A DNA stretch of 64,000 bases from Candidatus Bipolaricaulota bacterium (lineage in GTDB: Bacteria; Bipolaricaulota; Bipolaricaulia; M55B111), in NCBI GenBank assembly GCA_021735245.1, contig JAIPHJ010000005.1, positions 1-64,000 on the forward strand. Direction: 5' to 3'. The position numbers and the translations under genes were made by a program. Shown here piece by piece: positions 1 through 9,403 of this stretch. The first letter of the stretch is position 1, and each line of letters begins with the position of its first letter. The notes below the pieces were generated by a model, which saw nothing but the letters and a program-made list of their open reading frames with translations, ran no database searches and had not been told where the DNA came from.

Positions 1-60
1 AAAAAACCTCTTCTGTATACTGGTTTCATTTTTGAAGTCCATATTAAACTGGGTGCTGGA
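1..60. repeat. Right end of an E2 palindromic element cut by the window edge
   Basis: Positions 41-59 match exactly the 19-base right terminal repeat of the complete E2 element at 49025-49134 (ATATTAAACTGGGTGCTGG), and the next bases (ACCAACT) also match. The left half would lie before the window. The rest of 60-308 holds no gene I can support apart from the inverted repeat described separately. Confidence 0.6.
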
Positions 61-171
61 CCAACTCCCGTTTATCAAATAAGTCCTTCGGTTAACTCTT
101 CCCTGTTAATTTAACAAATCAAAACCGCACAATTTTGGTTTATGAAGGTTGACTTCATTTTACTGCATGCT

Positions 172-251
172 CTCTGCCACTTACCTGGCTGCCGGTTTAC
201 CTTTCCTGCTAAGTTTTAAAGGTTAAATCAGTTGCCAGACAAGTGGCAGAG
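172..251. other. Long hairpin downstream of dnaJ
   Basis: A perfect 11-bp inverted repeat (CTCTGCCACTT at 172-182, AAGTGGCAGAG at 241-251) encloses further nested pairing: CTGGC at 185-189 with GCCAG at 234-238, and TTTACCTTT around 196-204 with AAAGGTTAAA around 218-227. It lies 58 bases past the dnaJ stop codon, so it may end or protect the heat-shock transcript. There is no T-run, so a classical terminator is not shown. Confidence 0.45.
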
Positions 252-308
252 GGTAGTTATTCGGGTCAGACTGATAAATCCGCCCCTGGTGAAAGAACTG
301 AGTTGGTG

Positions 309-1481
309 CTACTTTCTGAACTCTTCCCGGAACTTCTTAAGTTTTTCGAAAAATGACTCCCTTTCATCTGAATTGTCTCCCATTGGGTTGTCGAGGAGTT
401 CGTTCAGTCGTTCCATGAGTTCTCTTTCCTCGGGCCCGAGATCGGTCGGAGTTACTCCCTTTACCCTTATTATTTGGTCTCCCTGGCCACGACTATTTAA
501 ATGAGGAATCCCGTAGTCCCTTAGCCTGATCTTTTCTCCCGACTGAGTTCCCGGCTCTAGCTCGATTTCCTCGACCCCGTCGAGGGTGGGGACTTTTATA
601 GTGTCACCGAGAGTCAGCTGAGTAAACTGAACGGGAACCGTGGTTAGGATATCGTCTCCCTTTCGAATAAAGGTATCGTGTTTCTTTACGTCTACCGTTA
701 TAAACAAATCTCCCATCGGGGCGCCCTGTCGCCCGACGTTACCCTTTCTTTTAATTCTCAGCCTGGAACCGTCTTTGACTCCCGGAGGGACTTTTACGGA
801 AATCTCGGTCTTTTCCTTTGTCCGACCCTCGCCGCGACATTTCGTACATGGTTCGTCGATTACTTCTCCGCTTCCACCACACTTGGGGCAGACCTGAACA
901 TTGACGAAACTTCCCAGCATGGTCTGTTGTTTCTGCCTAATCTCGCCTCTGCCGTTACAGTGGGAGCAGGTTCGTTTTGACGAACCGGGCTTTACCCCAC
1001 TGCCGTTGCAGCGGTCACACTCGACAAACCTTGGAATAGAGAATTTTACCCGGGTCCCTTTAGCAGCGTCTTCCAGAGAAATTCGTAGCTTTCTCTGGAG
1101 GTCTTCACCTTTTTGGGCGGCCGTCTGGGACCTTCTTCGACCCCTGCCGCCGCCTCCTCCTCCAAAGAACATATCGAAAATGTCGTCGAACGAACTGTCG
1201 CTGAACGCGCTACGCGCCCGCTCGTAGTCCTGGTTGTTAAAGTCGAATCCCTGAGAAGGACCGGTATGGCCGAATTTGTCGTACTGGGCCCGTTTGTCGG
1301 GGTTCGAAAGGACCTCGTAGGCCTCCGTAACTTCTTTGAATTTTTCTTCCGCTTCTTCCTTATCCAGATCGGGATTCATGTCCGGATGGTACTTCTTTGC
1401 TTTTTTTCTGTAAGCTTTCTTTATCTCGTCCTCGGAGGCGTCCTCGTCTACGTCCAGTACGTCGTAATAGTCTTTTGGCAT
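309..1481 (-). CDS. dnaJ: Chaperone DnaJ (Hsp40)
   Basis: Cytosolic co-chaperone that delivers unfolded clients to DnaK and stimulates its ATPase. The 390 residues show the complete type I architecture: J-domain at about 1-70 with the HPD triad at 32-34, a Gly/Phe-rich linker (about 75-115), four zinc-binding CxxCxGxG repeats (cysteines 155/158, 172/175, 198/201, 212/215), and the C-terminal substrate-binding beta domains. It is the last gene of the hrcA-grpE-dnaK-dnaJ operon, 46 bases after dnaK, and should be under the CIRCE operator at 5150-5176. The length is normal for the family. The J-domain is notably acidic, like the other proteins in the window. Confidence 0.97.
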   Translation of the reverse strand: MPKDYYDVLDVDEDASEDEIKKAYRKKAKKYHPDMNPDLDKEEAEEKFKEVTEAYEVLSNPDKRAQYDKFGHTGPSQGFDFNNQDYERARSAFSDSSFDDIFDMFFGGGGGGRGRRRSQTAAQKGEDLQRKLRISLEDAAKGTRVKFSIPRFVECDRCNGSGVKPGSSKRTCSHCNGRGEIRQKQQTMLGSFVNVQVCPKCGGSGEVIDEPCTKCRGEGRTKEKTEISVKVPPGVKDGSRLRIKRKGNVGRQGAPMGDLFITVDVKKHDTFIRKGDDILTTVPVQFTQLTLGDTIKVPTLDGVEEIELEPGTQSGEKIRLRDYGIPHLNSRGQGDQIIRVKGVTPTDLGPEERELMERLNELLDNPMGDNSDERESFFEKLKKFREEFRK

Positions 1482-1527
1482 AAATACCGGCCCTCTTTAT
1501 TGATTGTTGGTGTCAAAGTTTCAGGTC

Positions 1528-3447
1528 TTACTCTTCGTCTTCTGGTTCTTCGTATTCGGCGTCAACGTAATTGTCGTCTTCACCGGTACTTCCACCCTGT
1601 GCCGGTCCTCCGGGACCACCGGGACCACCGGGTCCACCAGGACCGCCTGCTCCGGGACCTGCTGCACCTCCGGGACCTGCTCCGGGCCCGCCCTGATCGC
1701 CTTCGTAAGCGGCCTTACCTATTTCCTGGGCGGCTTCGTTTAGCTCCTCTATTCCCTCTTCGATCTCTTCTTTCGAGGCGTCTTCCTCTACGAGTTTCTC
1801 TAGGTTATCTATCTTTTCCTCGACTTTGGATTTCGTTTCCTCGTCTACCTGATCGCCAAGTTCTTCCAGGCTCTGCCTGGTCGAGTAGATGAGCTGGTCG
1901 GCCTTGTTCTTCGTCTCTATCCGTTCTGACTTGCGTTTGTCCTCTTCTTCGTGCTTCTCGGCTTCTTCTTTCATCTGTTCAATCTCTTCTTCCGAGAGCC
2001 TGGAAGGTTCCTCTATCGTTACGGATTCCGACTTGCCAGTTCCTTTGTCCTCGGCCGAGACGTGAAGTATGCCGTCCGCGTCGATGCTGAACGTCACGTC
2101 GATCTGGGGCGTTCCTCGTGGAGCCGGCGGTATGCCGGTAAGCTGGAATCGCCCGATACTCTTGTTGTCTTCGGCCATCTTGCGTTCTCCCTGGACTACG
2201 TGGATGTCTACGGTCGTCTGGTTGTCCTCTGCCGTTGAGAATGTCTTGGTCTTTTCAGTTGGGATAGTCGTGTTTTTCTCTATGAGGGGCGTTGTAACTC
2301 CACCCAGCGTCTCGATCCCCAGCGTCAGCGGAGTGACGTCCAGAAGTACGAGGTCGTCTACCTCTCCCGCGAGGACTCCACCCTGAATGGCGGCGCCTCT
2401 TGCCACTACTTCGTCGGGATTTATTTCCTTGTTAATTTTGCCCGGGATGTGTTGTTCTATTAGTTCCTGGACCTTGGGAATTCTCGTCGAACCTCCCACG
2501 AGGACGACCTGATCTATGTCGTCCTTGTCCATGCTCGCTTCCGATAGCGTGGACTCCAGGATATCCATGGTCCGGGAGAGCATATCGTCTACCATGCTCT
2601 CGAACTTGGCCCGCGTCAGCTTCTCGTCCAGGTGTTTCGGTCCACTCTGGTCGGCGGTAATGTAGGGTAGGTTGATCGTAGTCTCTTTCCTTGTAGAGAG
2701 TTCTTTTTTGGCCTCTTCCGCCGCCGTTTTGAGTCGCTGTAGCGCACTCGGGTCTTCGGAGAGGTCGATGCCCTCTTTGCTCTTAAATTGATCGACTAGC
2801 CAGTCGATTATCCTCTGGTCGAAGTCGTCACCGCCGAGCTTGGTATCTCCGTCAGTTGCTACGACTTCGAATACTCCGTCTCCCAGTTCGAGTATGGATA
2901 CGTCGAAAGTTCCTCCGCCCAGGTCGTAAACCAGTATCGTCTGATCCGATTCGTCCTTAAGCCCGTAGGCAAGCGACGCAGCAGTCGGTTCGTTAATGAT
3001 CCGCTCTACGTCCAGGTTCGCTAACTTACCCGCGTCCTTTGTCGCCTGGCGCTGACTGTCGTTGAAATAAGCAGGTACCGTAATGACCGCTTTCTTTACC
3101 TCGCGACCTATTCTTTCCTCAGCGTCTTCCTTGATCTTCCTCAGGATCATCGAGGAGATCTGCTCGGGCGTGTAAGACTTCTCCGTGCCGTCTTTGGATA
3201 TCTTGACTTCGTAGTCCTCGCCCATCCTCCGTTTTATAGACTTCACCGTCCGATTTGGGTTTGTGATCGCCTGTCGTTTGGCCGTTTCTCCGACCAGTCT
3301 TTCTCCTTCGTCCGTAAAGGCCACTACGGAAGGGGTCGTCCTGTTTCCGTCGGCGTTGGTAAGTACCTCGGGCTCTCCCCCCTCCAGTACGGCAACGCAT
3401 GAATTAGTAGTCCCTAGATCTATCCCGATAATTTTTTCTTTAGCCAT
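1528..3447 (-). CDS. dnaK: Chaperone DnaK (Hsp70)
   Basis: ATP-dependent Hsp70 chaperone, 639 residues. The N-terminal nucleotide-binding domain carries the phosphate-1 loop [13 protein letters not shown] and the phosphate-2 segment [14 protein letters not shown]; the substrate-binding beta domain and helical lid follow. The C-terminal tail (about 586-620) is unusually rich in Gly and Pro, with repeated GGP units, before an acidic end EEPEDEE that replaces the common EEVD-like terminus. It lies 27 bases downstream of grpE and 46 bases upstream of dnaJ in a CIRCE-controlled operon. A good Shine-Dalgarno (GGGAGGTAG) precedes the ATG. Confidence 0.98.
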   Translation of the reverse strand: MAKEKIIGIDLGTTNSCVAVLEGGEPEVLTNADGNRTTPSVVAFTDEGERLVGETAKRQAITNPNRTVKSIKRRMGEDYEVKISKDGTEKSYTPEQISSMILRKIKEDAEERIGREVKKAVITVPAYFNDSQRQATKDAGKLANLDVERIINEPTAASLAYGLKDESDQTILVYDLGGGTFDVSILELGDGVFEVVATDGDTKLGGDDFDQRIIDWLVDQFKSKEGIDLSEDPSALQRLKTAAEEAKKELSTRKETTINLPYITADQSGPKHLDEKLTRAKFESMVDDMLSRTMDILESTLSEASMDKDDIDQVVLVGGSTRIPKVQELIEQHIPGKINKEINPDEVVARGAAIQGGVLAGEVDDLVLLDVTPLTLGIETLGGVTTPLIEKNTTIPTEKTKTFSTAEDNQTTVDIHVVQGERKMAEDNKSIGRFQLTGIPPAPRGTPQIDVTFSIDADGILHVSAEDKGTGKSESVTIEEPSRLSEEEIEQMKEEAEKHEEEDKRKSERIETKNKADQLIYSTRQSLEELGDQVDEETKSKVEEKIDNLEKLVEEDASKEEIEEGIEELNEAAQEIGKAAYEGDQGGPGAGPGGAAGPGAGGPGGPGGPGGPGGPAQGGSTGEDDNYVDAEYEEPEDEE

Positions 3448-3474
3448 TATTTTCTACCTCCCATATTTTCTGGG

Positions 3475-4095
3475 TTAATTATCTCCGTTGCCCTCGGAAT
3501 CCGAGGGTTTGATATTTACCTTTACTTTACTGGGTTTTAGCACCTTGTCCTTGTAAGTGTAGCCCCGTTCGAACTCTTCAGTTATCTCGTTATGCTTGTG
3601 GTCATCCGACTCAACCTTCATTAAAGCCTCGTGCTTTTTTGGATCGAACTTTTCACCTTCTGCCTTTATCGGTTCGATATCTCTTTTTTCAAGAAACTCG
3701 GCGAACTGAGCGTATATTTTCTCCACCCCTTCTACGAAAGAGTCCTTGTCGTCGTTCTTCTCGAAGCTCTTGAAGGCTCTATCAAGGTTATCGTAAAGTG
3801 GTACGAGGTCCTTTATGAGTTCGCCTTTTTCCCTGGTAACCTTTTCGTCCTTCTTGCTCGTCTGCCTTTTCCTATAGTTGTCGAAGTCTGCTTTTAGATG
3901 CCTGATTCTGTCCTTCAGTTCCTGAATCGTTTCCTCTTTCTCCTTCAATTCTTCCTCCAGTTCTTCTAATCTGGCCGATTCGTCCTCAGTTTCTGACTCC
4001 CGGTCTGGCTGATCTTCCCGGTCTTCTTCAGTACTCTCGAGGTCAAGGTATTCTTCGTCAGTTTTATCCGTTTTTTCCTCGGTACTTTTGGCCAC
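3475..4095 (-). CDS. grpE: Nucleotide exchange factor GrpE
   Basis: Releases ADP from DnaK. A very acidic N-terminal tail is followed by a long coiled coil (Glu/Lys-rich heptads up to about residue 75), then the conserved core with HLKADFDNYRKR, LVPLYDNLDRAF and the C-terminal beta domain with FDPKKHEAL and GYTYKDKVLKPSKVKV. I place the start at the GTG at 4095, because the AAAGGGG at about 4104-4110 lies 8 bases before it. A GTG at 4104 would overlap that ribosome-binding site but is possible and adds three residues. It sits between hrcA and dnaK in the heat-shock operon. Confidence 0.95.
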   Translation of the reverse strand: MAKSTEEKTDKTDEEYLDLESTEEDREDQPDRESETEDESARLEELEEELKEKEETIQELKDRIRHLKADFDNYRKRQTSKKDEKVTREKGELIKDLVPLYDNLDRAFKSFEKNDDKDSFVEGVEKIYAQFAEFLEKRDIEPIKAEGEKFDPKKHEALMKVESDDHKHNEITEEFERGYTYKDKVLKPSKVKVNIKPSDSEGNGDN

Positions 4096-4114
4096 TTCTA
4101 TCACCCCTTTCCAT

Positions 4115-5146
4115 TTAGTTCTTATTTCCGGCTGTGAGCAAAGTGTCCAGCCTGCTGCCGATGTACTGCACTGTCGAGAATGACTTGCTGTAATCCATGT
4201 TGATTGGCCCCACGATCCCCAGAGAACTCGAGCAGTTTACCAGTCTCTTGATTATCAGGCTGTAAGGCAATAAGTCTGACTCGTCCGATCCGTCGTTGAG
4301 CCCTACTATAGCAGTTATTTGGTTATCTTTGTCTTTGCAGGACTCCGTTATCCTGGCCAGGCTATTTTCATTTAAAAAACCGAAAACCTTTCTGAGTTTT
4401 TCCGGGTCCTGTTCTTCCCCGGCTCCGTTTCCCAGGATGTTGAGCGTACCTTCCAGATATAGTCTCCTCTCGCTCCGTTCCCGCAGGAAGCTCCTTATCA
4501 ACAGGAATGAATCCCTGGTCAATTTGTCGTACCATCCTTCTTCGTTCAGGTTTATATCTTTTAGTTCTTTCAGGTGTTTCAACTGGGTTCCTTCTAACCT
4601 ATCCGAAAGCATTGGATTGATCCTGTCCAGTTCTTCCTGGCTAATTTTTCTATCCGACTCAATTACCCTGTTTTCAACCAGCCCTATATCCGTAACAAGT
4701 ATTGCCATCAGGTGGGTTTCGTCGAGCCGGGTTAAGGTAAAGTATTTTACTTCCCGTTCTTCCAGATCGGGACCCAGAACGAACCCGGTATACCCGGTAA
4801 TGTTTGCCAGCAGAGTCGCCGTATTCCGAAGCAGCCGTTCAGTATTTTGTTGTTCGAACTCGTATGCCTCTACTACTGCTCTCTGTTCTTCCCCCGAAAG
4901 TTCTGAAAGTTCGATAAGCCAGCTTACAAAGTAACGGTAACCCTCGATCGTTGGGACTCTTCCTCCGGAGGTGTAGGGCTTTTTAAGGTAGCCCTCTTCC
5001 TCCAGTTCGTGCATGTCGTTTCTTACCGTGGCCGAGGAATAGTCCAGATCGTATTCTTCCAGAATCATCTTCGAAGAAATTGGCTCCCCGGTTTCAATAT
5101 ATCCGTCGACGATTTCTTTTAATATAAGTTCCTTTCGGTTTTTCAT
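4115..5146 (-). CDS. hrcA: Heat-inducible transcription repressor HrcA
   Basis: DNA-binding repressor of the CIRCE regulon, 343 residues. The N-terminal winged helix (about 1-70) contains the family sequence SSATVRNDMHELEEEGYL followed by the wing (SGGRVPTIEGYRYFV). The GAF-like dimerisation domain follows, with TGYTGFVLGP, and the C-terminal segment GIVGPINMDYSK is characteristic of HrcA. It is the first gene of its operon. Its ATG lies only 3 bases from the CIRCE element, so the operator occupies the place of the ribosome-binding site and no separate Shine-Dalgarno is visible. This arrangement implies autoregulation. Confidence 0.97.
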   Translation of the reverse strand: MKNRKELILKEIVDGYIETGEPISSKMILEEYDLDYSSATVRNDMHELEEEGYLKKPYTSGGRVPTIEGYRYFVSWLIELSELSGEEQRAVVEAYEFEQQNTERLLRNTATLLANITGYTGFVLGPDLEEREVKYFTLTRLDETHLMAILVTDIGLVENRVIESDRKISQEELDRINPMLSDRLEGTQLKHLKELKDINLNEEGWYDKLTRDSFLLIRSFLRERSERRLYLEGTLNILGNGAGEEQDPEKLRKVFGFLNENSLARITESCKDKDNQITAIVGLNDGSDESDLLPYSLIIKRLVNCSSSLGIVGPINMDYSKSFSTVQYIGSRLDTLLTAGNKN

Positions 5147-5149
5147 GAA

Positions 5150-5176
5150 TTAGCACTCACACCACCAGACTGCTAA
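5150..5176 (-). promoter_or_regulatory. CIRCE operator (HrcA site)
   Basis: TTAGCACTC, a 9-base spacer, then GACTGCTAA: the CIRCE consensus (TTAGCACTC-N9-GAGTGCTAA) with one mismatch. It lies directly between the -10 box at 5177-5182 and the hrcA start codon, the position expected for HrcA repression of the dnaK operon. Confidence 0.93.
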
Positions 5177-5205
5177 ATCTTAACTAGGCGTCGCTCTTTT
5201 TTCAA
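5177..5205 (-). promoter_or_regulatory. Sigma-70-type promoter of the hrcA operon
   Basis: On the minus strand TTGAAA (5200-5205) and TAAGAT (5177-5182) are separated by exactly 17 bases. Each is close to the TTGACA and TATAAT consensus. The CIRCE operator abuts the -10 box on its downstream side, which supports the assignment. Confidence 0.75.
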
Positions 5206-5417
5206 CCAGGACGTCGAATCAGCGTAGTTTGGTAGGAAGATCTCTTTACCCGTCCGGGGAGGAATTTGCAAAACGCTTACTATGTTAATAAGATAAATTG
5301 CACAGAACTATAAATTTTATCGGAGGGGTGATAGTTGGTACAAAAGGCGGTAAAGGTTGAGATTTTGGAAAAGAAGAAGTTGCTTTCATCCAATATCGAA
5401 CTTTAGGAGGTATTTTT

Positions 5418-7022
5418 ATGAAGAAATTGTCCGTTTTAGCTCTGGTTGTTGTCTTCGCGCTGGGATTCGGTCTGATGGCGGGAGCCCAGGAAGCGGAAAA
5501 AGGCGGTACACTGACCATTGCCTCGGGACAGAACTTTAAAGACCTGAACCCGATGGTGATGAACGCGGTTTACGACAATTACGTAACGAATCAGGTTTTT
5601 GACGAACTGTTGGCTCTGGATCCCGAGACCATGGAACCGAAACCGTACATAGCAAAGGACTGGGAATATTCCGAAGATATGTCCGAGATCGTGTTCCATC
5701 TAAACAAAGGGGTTGAATTTCACAACGGAGAGAAGCTTACTGCTGAGGACGTTGCGTTTACCTTTAACTGGATAATAAACCCTGAAAACGGATCCCCTAA
5801 CGCCTCGGAATTTTCCTGGTTGAGGGAAGTTCAGATTGTCGACGAGTATACAGTAAAATTTGTAGTAAAAGAAGACTCGGCTCCGTATGCGCCAGGACTC
5901 GTCGCGGAGACGTTCGCGATTGTGCCCAAAGACACCTTTTTGGAAATGGGCAGGGAAGAATTTAACCAAAATCCCGTAGGTAGCGGACCTTTCGAGTTTG
6001 TAGAGTGGAAGAAAGGTGACCACATTACCTTGGAAAAGAACGATGATTACTGGCTTAAGGACGTCAACGTCGACAAGATTATATTCCGACCCATACCGAA
6101 GGTTTCAACGATGATGCTGGAACTTCAGAAAGGCGGGGTCGATATTACGGATACCATGGAACCGGTCCAGGTACCTAAGTTCCGAGATATGGAAGACGTT
6201 AACGTCATGCAGACACCTGGCCTGAATTACTTCTACGTGGCGTTTAACATGAGTCGTGAACCTTACAAGAACAAACAGTTCCGGAAAGCGGTCTACATGA
6301 GCTTTAGTATGACCGACGCAATAAATTCCATATTTAACTCCACGGCGAAAACCGCCGAGAGAGCCTATGGAGCCATCCCGCCTACCCTCTGGGCAAACGA
6401 TAGAGAACACCTTAAAAACAACGTCGCTCTCGAGGAGAACGACGAAAGGGCTGCTGAGCTCTTTGATACACTTGAAAAGCAAGGCGTGCTTGACGAGGAC
6501 AAGACCGTTACCGTCTACTCTCCTCCAGATGACAACAGAAAGAGACTGGCGACCATTATGGTTACGAACCTCAGGGATCACGGTTTGAAGGCAGAAACAC
6601 AGCCTCTGGAGTGGGGTGCTTACCTGGATCTCCTTTACCGTGGAGACGACGATCCGCTGGGATCTGAGGTCGACATATTCATCCTCGGTTGGTCAGGATC
6701 TCCCGATCCGAATGCATTTACCTACTACATGTTTGAAACCAGGGACAACGCAATTCTGGGAGCCGCGAATAACATGTCGTTCTACTATGACCCACTGGTA
6801 CAGGATAGAACCATGAAGGCCCAGACAACAATGGATCAGGAAGAAAGGGAAGAACTCTACGTGGAGCTTCAGCGCCGGGTAATGTCCGAGTACGTCCACA
6901 TCCCGGCCTATCATCAGATCGAGACGCGAGGCGTGAATAGCAGAGTACGCGACTATAAACCGGATCCGCTGAGCACCATGCCTCTGGTTAATCCGTTCAG
7001 GAACGTATGGATAGAACAATAA
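5418..7022 (+). CDS. ABC transporter substrate-binding protein, family 5 (peptide/nickel type)
   Basis: Exported solute-binding protein of 534 residues for an oligopeptide-type ABC importer. A signal peptide is visible (KKL, a hydrophobic core, cleavage near AGAQEAEKGG), followed by the family-5 hallmarks: LNPMVMNAVYDNYVTNQVFDEL near the N-terminus, the LTAEDVAFTFNWI region and GSGPFEFVEWKKGDHITLEKN. A strong Shine-Dalgarno (TAGGAGGT) precedes the ATG. The two permease genes follow after a 142-base gap that holds a hairpin, an arrangement often associated with higher expression of the binding protein. The true ligand (peptide, sugar or other) cannot be read from the sequence. Confidence 0.93.
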   Translation: MKKLSVLALVVVFALGFGLMAGAQEAEKGGTLTIASGQNFKDLNPMVMNAVYDNYVTNQVFDELLALDPETMEPKPYIAKDWEYSEDMSEIVFHLNKGVEFHNGEKLTAEDVAFTFNWIINPENGSPNASEFSWLREVQIVDEYTVKFVVKEDSAPYAPGLVAETFAIVPKDTFLEMGREEFNQNPVGSGPFEFVEWKKGDHITLEKNDDYWLKDVNVDKIIFRPIPKVSTMMLELQKGGVDITDTMEPVQVPKFRDMEDVNVMQTPGLNYFYVAFNMSREPYKNKQFRKAVYMSFSMTDAINSIFNSTAKTAERAYGAIPPTLWANDREHLKNNVALEENDERAAELFDTLEKQGVLDEDKTVTVYSPPDDNRKRLATIMVTNLRDHGLKAETQPLEWGAYLDLLYRGDDDPLGSEVDIFILGWSGSPDPNAFTYYMFETRDNAILGAANNMSFYYDPLVQDRTMKAQTTMDQEEREELYVELQRRVMSEYVHIPAYHQIETRGVNSRVRDYKPDPLSTMPLVNPFRNVWIEQ

Positions 7023-7071
7023 GAATTCAGTGTTAATTGGATTTTTATAAGTTCAAAATTAAGGATCAGTA

Positions 7072-7104
7072 AACCAAGGGGGCTGGTTACCGGCCTCCTT
7101 GGTT
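7072..7104 (+). terminator. Intergenic hairpin between binding protein and permease genes
   Basis: AACCAAGG at 7072-7079 pairs with CCTTGGTT at 7097-7104, with additional GGC/GCC pairing inside, and is followed by ATATTTTGATTT. It fits a partial terminator or 3'-end stabiliser that raises the binding-protein message over the permease messages. Confidence 0.55.
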
Positions 7105-7164
7105 ATATTTTGATTTAGCTGGCACGAACTTACCGAATAAAAAGACAAGGTGAGAGAGGGATTT

Positions 7165-8118
7165 ATGACTTCTTATATTATTAGACGGATAGGCCAGATA
7201 GTCCTGGTCCTTTTTGTCGTGAGCGTGCTGATATTTAGTTTGCTACAGCTCGCCCCCGGTGACCCCGCTACCGTTCTAGCCGGTCCGGGTACCAGCTTGG
7301 AGGAGCTTGAAGCTATTCGCCAGGACCTGGGTCTTAATAAACCAATACATATGCAGTACCTTACGTTTGTGAAGAAATTGTTCAACGGTACACTAAAGTC
7401 TTACGCCTATAAACAGCCCGTTATATCGATAATTGCCGAAAGGTTCCCCGCGTCCCTGGAGCTGGGACTTTTCGCAGTCATACTTGCGACGATTGTCTCA
7501 ATCCCGGCCGGGATAATTTCGGCGATCTGGCAGGACTCTCCCGCTGACTATACGGTTACCACAGTTGCACTTCTTGGCATTTCAACTCCAGTGTTTTGGA
7601 CGGCGCTTATGCTTATGCTGTTGTTGAGCATTCAGCTGGATGCTTTGCCGGTTTCCGGGAGGGGAGCAACCTTGTGGGGGTTTTCGATATTTACTTTGGA
7701 TGGGCTGAGACACATCGTTATTCCGATGCTTGCATTATCGTCTGTCCAGATGGCGATGAACACGAGGCTCACCCGATCCAGCATGCTCGAAGTCCTGAGA
7801 GAGGACTATATAACCACGGCCCGTTCTAAGGGATTGAAGGAGAGCGTTGTTATCCTTGGCCATGCATTCCGGAACGCGGTGTTGCCCGTGATGACGAACG
7901 TGGGCATGATGGTCGGGACTATTGTTGCCGGAGCAGTACTGACAGAGACGACCACGGCATGGCCCGGTTTGGGTAGGTTGATGATTAGTTCCATTAACAG
8001 GAGGGATTTTGCCGTCATATTTGCTCTGACGCTGTTGATGTCTTTTGGTTACGTGTTGTCTTATCTGATAGTCGACATTCTTTATGCTTACGCCGATCCG
8101 AGGATAACTTATGACTGA
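7165..8118 (+). CDS. ABC transporter permease, DppB/OppB family
   Basis: Inner-membrane permease of the peptide-type importer. The N-terminus MTSYIIRRIGQIVLVLFVVSV, the PGDPA motif and the EAA loop region (DYITTARSKGLKE) are typical of DppB/OppB, with about six membrane segments. I prefer the ATG at 7165 because GAGAGGG lies just upstream. An in-frame GTG at 7150 would add five residues, and the usual protein begins like the ATG product. The 3' end overlaps the next permease gene by 8 bases, so the two are translationally coupled. Confidence 0.93.
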   Translation: MTSYIIRRIGQIVLVLFVVSVLIFSLLQLAPGDPATVLAGPGTSLEELEAIRQDLGLNKPIHMQYLTFVKKLFNGTLKSYAYKQPVISIIAERFPASLELGLFAVILATIVSIPAGIISAIWQDSPADYTVTTVALLGISTPVFWTALMLMLLLSIQLDALPVSGRGATLWGFSIFTLDGLRHIVIPMLALSSVQMAMNTRLTRSSMLEVLREDYITTARSKGLKESVVILGHAFRNAVLPVMTNVGMMVGTIVAGAVLTETTTAWPGLGRLMISSINRRDFAVIFALTLLMSFGYVLSYLIVDILYAYADPRITYD

Positions 8119-9265
8119 AGAAGCAAAACTACAGCGGAAACGAAAGAAACTCTCCAGGTTGACCTTTATACTGTCATTAATATTTCCAGGATTGGGTCAT
8201 TTTAACGAGAGGAAAGTGAAGGCGGGAATTTTGCTGTCTTCTTTTGCAACGGTGCAGATCGTTGTCCTGATTGTGGGTCTGTTTAACAATAGAATGGCCT
8301 GGTTTGGAGGCGCTTTAGACCACGTTATTGCTACCTGGGCTTCAGTCCTATTTATTCTGAGTTTCTGGGTCCTAAGTTATGTCGGGATACGGAGATCCTT
8401 CCTGAAGCAAGAATCGGGGGGGTACTGGACCAGGGCGGCCCGGGGATTTATGCGCCATAAGAAAGGACTGGTGGGGGCGTTCATAGTTGTGTTAGTGGTC
8501 TGGGGTGCCTTATTTGCACCTATTGTTGCTCCTTATAAGCCACTGAAGATGGATCTAATGCATACGGTTACCGGCCCGGGCGGAGGGGGGCATCCTCTGG
8601 GGACGGACAATTTCGGCCGAGATATCTTAAGCAGGATTATTTACGGCTCCAGGGTTGCTCTGGGAGTGGGGGGCGGCGCTACCCTTCTTAACATGGTATT
8701 TGGGGGTCTACTGGGACTGCTGGGAGGATATTACAAGGGTATAATTGACTCTAGCCTTATGCGGTTTTTGGAAGTCCTAAATTCCATCCCCTATATCATT
8801 TTTGCCCTTCTTATCCTTAGCGTCTTTGGAGCCGGTGTGATGCAGATAATAATTGTTCTAGGGATATACGGCCTTCAGGCTGCCAGGATTATTCGTAGCG
8901 AGGTCCTTTCCGTGAGGGAGGAGGATTACATTATGGCCTGTGAGGCGACAGGAGCAGGGGACTTCCGAAAACTATTTAATCATATCTTTCCGAATTCCAT
9001 GGCGTCCCTTTTGGTAGTAACTACTATGAGAATTGGAATCAACATCATCGTAGTTGCAGGGTTGAGTTTTCTAGGATTTGGGGTGAAGCCCCCGACTCCC
9101 AGCTGGGGTGCAATGCTTCAGTCCGCACAGTCTTATATGACGGTAGCGTGGTGGATGGCAGTGTTTCCCGGTCTGGCGATTGTCCTAACGGTGTTCGGGT
9201 TTAACTTACTTGGCGATAGCTTGAGAGACGTGCTTGACCCGAAGATGTCCGCGAGCGGGCGATGA
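8111..9265 (+). CDS. ABC transporter permease, DppC/OppC family, with N-terminal membrane extension
   Basis: Second permease, 384 residues, longer than the roughly 280-300 usual for DppC. Residues from about 112 on are standard: RAARGFMRHKKGLVGAFIVV, GTDNFGRDILSRIIYGSRVAL, and the EAA loop EEDYIMACEATGAGDFRKLFNHIFPN. The first 110 residues are extra and hydrophobic, with segments near 17-32 (IFPGLGHFNERKVKAGILL), 35-55 and 72-95. They resemble small TM2-like membrane modules; that is my inference. No ATPase genes follow. The next gene is a translation GTPase, so the ATP-binding subunits must be encoded elsewhere. Confidence 0.92.
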   Translation: MTEEAKLQRKRKKLSRLTFILSLIFPGLGHFNERKVKAGILLSSFATVQIVVLIVGLFNNRMAWFGGALDHVIATWASVLFILSFWVLSYVGIRRSFLKQESGGYWTRAARGFMRHKKGLVGAFIVVLVVWGALFAPIVAPYKPLKMDLMHTVTGPGGGGHPLGTDNFGRDILSRIIYGSRVALGVGGGATLLNMVFGGLLGLLGGYYKGIIDSSLMRFLEVLNSIPYIIFALLILSVFGAGVMQIIIVLGIYGLQAARIIRSEVLSVREEDYIMACEATGAGDFRKLFNHIFPNSMASLLVVTTMRIGINIIVVAGLSFLGFGVKPPTPSWGAMLQSAQSYMTVAWWMAVFPGLAIVLTVFGFNLLGDSLRDVLDPKMSASGR

Positions 9266-9403
9266 TCCTTCTGCAGAGTTTTTCTGGATTATCTTCCTCT
9301 TGCACGGTTTTTTCGACTCTGCTATACTCCTTTGAACTTTGTTTTCGATAGCATTTTAGTTTCGAGAAGATAAATAATAAAGGCACGTTGAGGTGGTAGT
9401 TTC

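Noticed and set aside
1113-1892. Long plus-strand frame opposite dnaJ and dnaK (259 codons)
   Set aside because: Low-complexity Arg/Leu-rich product generated by the antisense of acidic, Gly-rich coding sequence; no family features and no start signal.
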